From a virus, in IMG/VR virus record IMGVR_UViG_3300021963_000601, positions 1 to 25,282 of that record: a stretch of 25,282 nucleotides of DNA. One strand, 5' to 3'. The notes under the pieces were generated by a model, which did not search any database, was not told where the DNA came from, and saw nothing but the letters and a program-made list of their open reading frames with translations. The position numbers and the translations under genes are program-made. Of this stretch, positions 22,037-25,282 are shown piece after piece (the stretch's first letter is position 1; each line of letters begins with the position of its first letter).

Positions 22037-23463
22037 CCAGCAACAACTGGAATTCCTACAGACTTTCGGACTTTCCAAGAACGCTTAGTTCCATTCGACT
22101 TAACAAAGTCGATATCAATTACGGGGACAGATGTGATGCCATCTCGGCGGATCTTCTGTCCCCTAATTTCTGTTAGGATTAGTCCATCAGTCATAAAGAA
22201 TAAACTAGCGGCTAACATGGCGTTATTGTACCAGAACAAGTTCTCACAAGCCTGCTCCCAGTATTGATTCTCTAGGAACAAACACGCACCTTGGCACAGT
22301 TGAACAACTGGACAGTTAGGGCATTCTGGACGAGTAGACCAATGATAAGAAGTATGAAGACGGATATTATCAAAGTCTTCGATGTTTCCAAGATTGTGCT
22401 TCGTTAAAGAAGAAGTGTTCTGACAAGTTGTGACGTTACCCTTCATATCAATCGCAATGTTATCGTCACGATCCATACCGCACTTCTGTCCGATAGTGTT
22501 TGCTGGGCGACCCTGTGCAATACCCTCGAAAAAGCTCTTTAATTTAGTATGAATAGTCATACTAAAGTGATTCTCGCCTTTGATTGTTTCCCAGAATAAA
22601 GCGTGAAGAATTTCTTTCTGCTCGTCAGTAGTTCTTAAGGAGTGTTGCATTCCAGATTCATCGTAAGGTAGCATCAATTCTTCAGTAGTTACATGAATTT
22701 GCCCTTGTTCTATCTCAGGCTTTAGTTTCTCCCAAATAAAGTCACGAACTGCAACAAGAGAGACGTTCTCTCGAGTCAACACTGCATTAAACCCTACTCG
22801 ATTTTGACCCATAACTTTTAAGGCTGTTACAATACCTTCACGCATTTGAGGGTCGTCTAGTGGATCAGGACCACGGTTTTGCGCATGAAGAGGTCCATCG
22901 TGAGAAATGCCGATACTGAACGCCAAATCATTGAGCCACTTAACCTTTTCTTTATCCAGCAAAGAACCATTAGTGACCATATTGAATGACGCATTTGGGA
23001 AGAAGTCACGAATTCTCTCTGCCAGAGGCTTCAGGGTTTTCCAATACACCATTGGTTCGCCACCCCAAAATTCAATACGAACTTTATCGTATTTACTGAT
23101 ATTGAAGTTATTGCGAATCTTATTAACCAATTCTTCAGCGTCTTCTGGACCACCGACTGGATCGTGCGGTTGGTGTGCTTGGTTACAATAAGAGCAAGCA
23201 AAGTTGCACTTTAATCCCATCGTAATCTTCAGAATCTTAACAGATTTTGTTTTCTTACCGTGCGTTTCTGGTGAAGATGGGTTGGTAACTGGCGCTGGAC
23301 GCCATACCTTGAGGTTTACATTATACTGTAAGTTAGGCGAGATAACTGTTAAGTCTGGTTTATCGGAAGTCTCTTCCCAATACATCTCAGAAGTCATTGG
23401 GTCGTAGACCATGATCTGCTCAACATCATTCGAACCACGCATTACTAATTGAAATGCTGACAT
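22033..23463 (-). CDS. Radical SAM/SPASM protein-modifying enzyme
   Basis: A 476-aa radical SAM enzyme with three predicted iron-sulphur clusters. The SAM-binding cluster is CNFACSYC (Cys86, 90, 93), followed by WGGEPM (133-138), the TNGSLL strand (164-169) and ISHDGP (186-191). The C-terminal SPASM domain has a full Cys set: Cys328, Cys347 (in DMKGNVTTC), the C-x2-C-x5-C-x3-C block at 381/384/390/394, and Cys406. SPASM enzymes modify peptides or proteins, for example sulfatase maturases and ribosomal-peptide maturases. No typical short precursor peptide is seen nearby, so the substrate is unknown; a virion protein is possible. An extra N-terminal part (1-75) and C-terminal part (about 425-476) flank the core. 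AGGAG and a late box precede it. Confidence 0.9.
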   Translation of the reverse strand: MSAFQLVMRGSNDVEQIMVYDPMTSEMYWEETSDKPDLTVISPNLQYNVNLKVWRPAPVTNPSSPETHGKKTKSVKILKITMGLKCNFACSYCNQAHQPHDPVGGPEDAEELVNKIRNNFNISKYDKVRIEFWGGEPMVYWKTLKPLAERIRDFFPNASFNMVTNGSLLDKEKVKWLNDLAFSIGISHDGPLHAQNRGPDPLDDPQMREGIVTALKVMGQNRVGFNAVLTRENVSLVAVRDFIWEKLKPEIEQGQIHVTTEELMLPYDESGMQHSLRTTDEQKEILHALFWETIKGENHFSMTIHTKLKSFFEGIAQGRPANTIGQKCGMDRDDNIAIDMKGNVTTCQNTSSLTKHNLGNIEDFDNIRLHTSYHWSTRPECPNCPVVQLCQGACLFLENQYWEQACENLFWYNNAMLAASLFFMTDGLILTEIRGQKIRRDGITSVPVIDIDFVKSNGTKRSWKVRKSVGIPVVAG

Positions 23464-23483
23464 AAAAAACTCCTATAATTTAA

Positions 23484-23491
23484 CATAAATA
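23484..23491 (+). promoter_or_regulatory. Late-promoter box for 2OG oxygenase gene
   Basis: Plus-strand CATAAATA, seven of eight matches to the T4 late consensus. Predicted +1 near 23497, a 25-nt leader. It faces the minus-strand box at 23504-23511 across 12 bp. Confidence 0.7.
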
Positions 23492-23503
23492 AATCTTACC
23501 TAC

Positions 23504-23511
23504 TATTTATT
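23504..23511 (-). promoter_or_regulatory. Late-promoter box for radical SAM gene
   Basis: Minus-strand AATAAATA, seven of eight matches to the T4 late consensus. Predicted +1 near 23498, with a 35-nt leader carrying AGGAG. It forms an inverted repeat with the plus-strand box at 23484-23491. Confidence 0.7.
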
Positions 23512-23521
23512 CTTCTCTACT

Positions 23522-24292
23522 ATGAAACAATTTGACGTTGACTACTGCGAATCGCCATTAGACATGGAACTATTGAGTCCATACAAAAACCTACTGTATT
23601 GTAAATTAGATTTGCCTGAACTTCCAGATTTCAATAAAATAGATTTAGAACGTTTTGTGAATGAGACCAATGATTCCGTTGTATTAAAAAACATAGAATC
23701 TGCAGGATCGGATAGGTTTGCGTCTTGGGCGAATGTAAAATATCCTTGGAAAACCGCTTGGATAAAGTCTAGAGACAATGTTTGGTTTAATGGATTTGAT
23801 ACAAAATTCCCACAGCTGGTAAACTATATATCAAACTTCCCAATAGACTCAATAGATGATTTAGCTTCGGGTCAAATACTAGCTCAAAAAGAAAACACAG
23901 AAGCATTTCCGCACACAGACCCTGATCCTTGGTTTGGGTTTAGGGTTTACCTTTCAGAAGAATCCAATAGATCTACATTATATTACCATCCAAGTTACAC
24001 TGAACTTGAAACAAGACCGACCACTTGGATTATTGAAAATGGAATAACAAAAAAGAATGATCTGAGCAAATATTACGATTATTCTAAAAAACTATGTGTG
24101 AAAAATAATACAGGTAAGTTTGCGTTTATGTTAAATTCAATCAGAGGTTGCCATGGGGTTGAGGGTAACATAGAGAGAGAATGTGACAGATTAGTGTTAT
24201 TGCTATTTTTCAGAAAGATTAATTCTAGCAAATTATCTGACTTGTTTAGCCGAAGCGTAGTTAAGTATAAAGATTCTTGTATTTGGAGATAA
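23522..24292 (+). CDS. 2OG-Fe(II) oxygenase-like hydroxylase
   Basis: A 256-aa protein with the residue pattern of 2-oxoglutarate/iron dioxygenases. FPHTDPDPWFGFRVYLSE (129-146) gives the HxD ligands His131 and Asp133. IRGCHGVEGNIERECDRLVLLLFF (207-230) gives the distal His211 and, twelve residues on, Arg223 for 2-oxoglutarate. Strands between them (STLYYHP, GKFAFMLN) fit the double-stranded beta-helix. Such enzymes hydroxylate proteins, small molecules or nucleic acids; the substrate is not evident. No ribosome site is seen before the ATG. It is followed after 3 nt by the next plus-strand gene, whose GGAG lies in its last codons. Base composition looks more AT-rich than the structural genes. 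Confidence 0.72.
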   Translation: MKQFDVDYCESPLDMELLSPYKNLLYCKLDLPELPDFNKIDLERFVNETNDSVVLKNIESAGSDRFASWANVKYPWKTAWIKSRDNVWFNGFDTKFPQLVNYISNFPIDSIDDLASGQILAQKENTEAFPHTDPDPWFGFRVYLSEESNRSTLYYHPSYTELETRPTTWIIENGITKKNDLSKYYDYSKKLCVKNNTGKFAFMLNSIRGCHGVEGNIERECDRLVLLLFFRKINSSKLSDLFSRSVVKYKDSCIWR

Positions 24293-24295
24293 TAT

Positions 24296-24895
24296 ATGAT
24301 AAAAGTTTTAACGAAAGAGCACGAGTCTCAAATTATTGAGATTATTAATTCTCATGAAAAGTCTGTAAAGACTGTTAAATCTGAGTATAGAAACCAAAAA
24401 ATAATTTCATACACGCTTAGATCTCTAGGCGCTGAAAACAATTATATTATTGGCTGGTTTGACGGGGAACAACTAATTTCATTTTTACACGCAAAAGTTA
24501 TTTTAGGAATTCCATTCTGGCAATTAGTATACTGGACAACTAGAAATACTAGTAGGCATTTTTCCAAATCTGGTATAATACAATTACTGGATAATTGCTG
24601 CGAGGTTATGGAAGATAATAAACTTTATAATTTTTATCTTGCAAGACCTCTGAAATATGGAATAACAAAATACTTTGTTCAAGCTAAAATGACTAGTAGA
24701 TATAATATGTCTTACGAAGAAATTGTGTTTGAGGGTAGTAAATCTAACTACGCTTTGTTTAATTCCATATTCTTCGGAGATATGAAATCACCATCAGATA
24801 TGGTTATTATGTCTATATGCTTAAAGCCAGAACATAGAAAATTTGACACTATGCCAGAATCGTATTATAAGTACGAAAATCCCTTACCCAAATAA
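24296..24895 (+). CDS. Unassigned protein, possible GNAT acyltransferase
   Basis: A 199-aa protein I cannot assign firmly. The N-terminus MIKVLTKEHESQIIEIINSH, the strand pair NNYIIGWFDGEQLISFLHAKV (about 48-68) and the helix SGIIQLLDNCCEVMEDNKLYNFYLAR (about 92-117) resemble the order of elements in GNAT N-acetyltransferases. The usual acetyl-CoA loop (Q/R-x-x-G-x-G/A) is not clear; the nearest stretch is RHFSKSGI. It starts from GGAG and is coupled to the 2OG oxygenase gene, so the two probably act together. It is AT-rich. Its last 31 nt overlap the convergent desaturase gene. Confidence 0.45.
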   Translation: MIKVLTKEHESQIIEIINSHEKSVKTVKSEYRNQKIISYTLRSLGAENNYIIGWFDGEQLISFLHAKVILGIPFWQLVYWTTRNTSRHFSKSGIIQLLDNCCEVMEDNKLYNFYLARPLKYGITKYFVQAKMTSRYNMSYEEIVFEGSKSNYALFNSIFFGDMKSPSDMVIMSICLKPEHRKFDTMPESYYKYENPLPK

Positions 24896-25282
24896 CCTTC
24901 AATATCAATTTCCCACCAGTTTTCAGTTAAAATCAATTTACCTGGAGATGCATGGTGATTATTGTGCCACCCAAATCCCATGCCAAATATACCAAGCCAA
25001 AAGTTATTGGTAGATTTATCAGCAGTTTCGTGATTTCTATAACCACTTCTGTGACAAAAATAGTTAATTAAACCCAATCTTAAAAAATCAATACAATAAG
25101 CCAAACAATAAAGACTCAATAAAACTGGGTCTATTAAAAATAAAATAGCACAGAATGCATAAATTATTTTATAGTGGTGTTTGTGGAAAAACGAATAAAA
25201 CTTATCTCTAGATATTTCAATTGCTAATCTCTTAGCGAACCTTTCCTGCATATACTCTTTATCGTTGCTGCCTTGTGGGAAA
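24865..25282 (-). CDS. Fatty acid desaturase, C-terminal part (cut by window edge)
   Basis: The frame is open from the right window edge, so the true start lies outside; the Met at 25251 is probably internal because the family is about 300 aa and its first His boxes are missing here. About 139 codons are visible. Two membrane segments (IIYAFCAILFLIDPVLLSLYCLAYCI region) are followed by NYFCHRSGYRNHETADKSTNN and the third histidine box GWHNNHHASP, then WWEIDI. This is the end of DesC-like delta-9 acyl-lipid/acyl-CoA desaturases, di-iron membrane enzymes that add a double bond to fatty acids. After WWEIDI only about 15 residues remain, somewhat short. The end overlaps the convergent gene at 24296-24895 by 31 nt. 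Confidence 0.85.
   Translation of the reverse strand, partial: FPQGSNDKEYMQERFAKRLAIEISRDKFYSFFHKHHYKIIYAFCAILFLIDPVLLSLYCLAYCIDFLRLGLINYFCHRSGYRNHETADKSTNNFWLGIFGMGFGWHNNHHASPGKLILTENWWEIDIEGYLGKGFSYL

Noticed and set aside
24865-25251. Complete 128-aa desaturase-like gene starting at 25251
   Set aside because: The frame stays open to the window edge and the family needs upstream His boxes, so the Met is probably internal and the gene is cut by the window.
1-25282. tRNA or other stable RNA genes
   Set aside because: Gaps between genes are all short (mostly under 100 bp) and I found no cloverleaf-like sequence in them.

Overview
This window is part of the late (structural) region of a T4-like myovirus genome. 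Nearly every gene on the minus strand can be matched to a phage T4 virion-assembly protein. Read along the minus strand, the order is tail-fibre genes, gp13, gp14, gp15, gp17, gp18, gp19, gp20, two probable prohead-core genes, an unassigned gene, gp21, gp22, gp23, a second tube-fold gene, uvsY and the start of uvsW. This is the T4 order without gp16 and gp24. Lengths and wording of the proteins (short gp23 of 438 aa, fibre N-termini of the 'MANKVLLKKSS' and 'MASIIRIKRSS' type, GSGY repeats) recall the distant T4 relatives of aquatic bacteria and cyanobacteria. The host cannot be named from the window. Base composition looks AT-leaning (about 40% GC in the lines I counted).

Layout: (1) 1-1063, recombination genes (uvsW start, uvsY) and a gp19-like protein, separated from the capsid gene by a strong hairpin terminator. 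(2) 1135-7171, capsid module: major capsid protein, scaffold, prohead protease, three small prohead or virion genes, portal. (3) 7191-11640, tail tube, tail sheath and large terminase. (4) 11641-14249, tail terminator and neck proteins. (5) 14251-21291, two very long repetitive tail-fibre proteins (one with a C-terminal self-cleaving S74 chaperone) and two small accessory virion proteins. (6) 21336-25282, an accessory region on both strands: a degenerate 2OG-oxygenase-fold protein, a radical SAM/SPASM enzyme, an intact-looking 2OG-Fe(II) oxygenase, a possible GNAT protein and the C-terminal part of a fatty acid desaturase.

Transcription: genes in regions 1-5 are tightly packed, often with 1-8 nt overlaps, and are punctuated by T4-late-type boxes (ATAAATA cores, plus a CTAAATA variant) ahead of gp22, gp19, gp18, a tail-fibre gene and the first small structural gene. 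The same boxes precede the accessory genes on both strands, so the radical SAM and oxygenase genes are probably expressed late, together with virion proteins.

Most notable: a dicluster radical SAM/SPASM enzyme and a 2OG oxygenase driven by two late boxes that face each other and predict start sites one base apart; repeat arrays inserted into the sheath, gp14 and gp13; and a terminator followed directly by a late box whose predicted start is the A of the next gene's ATG.
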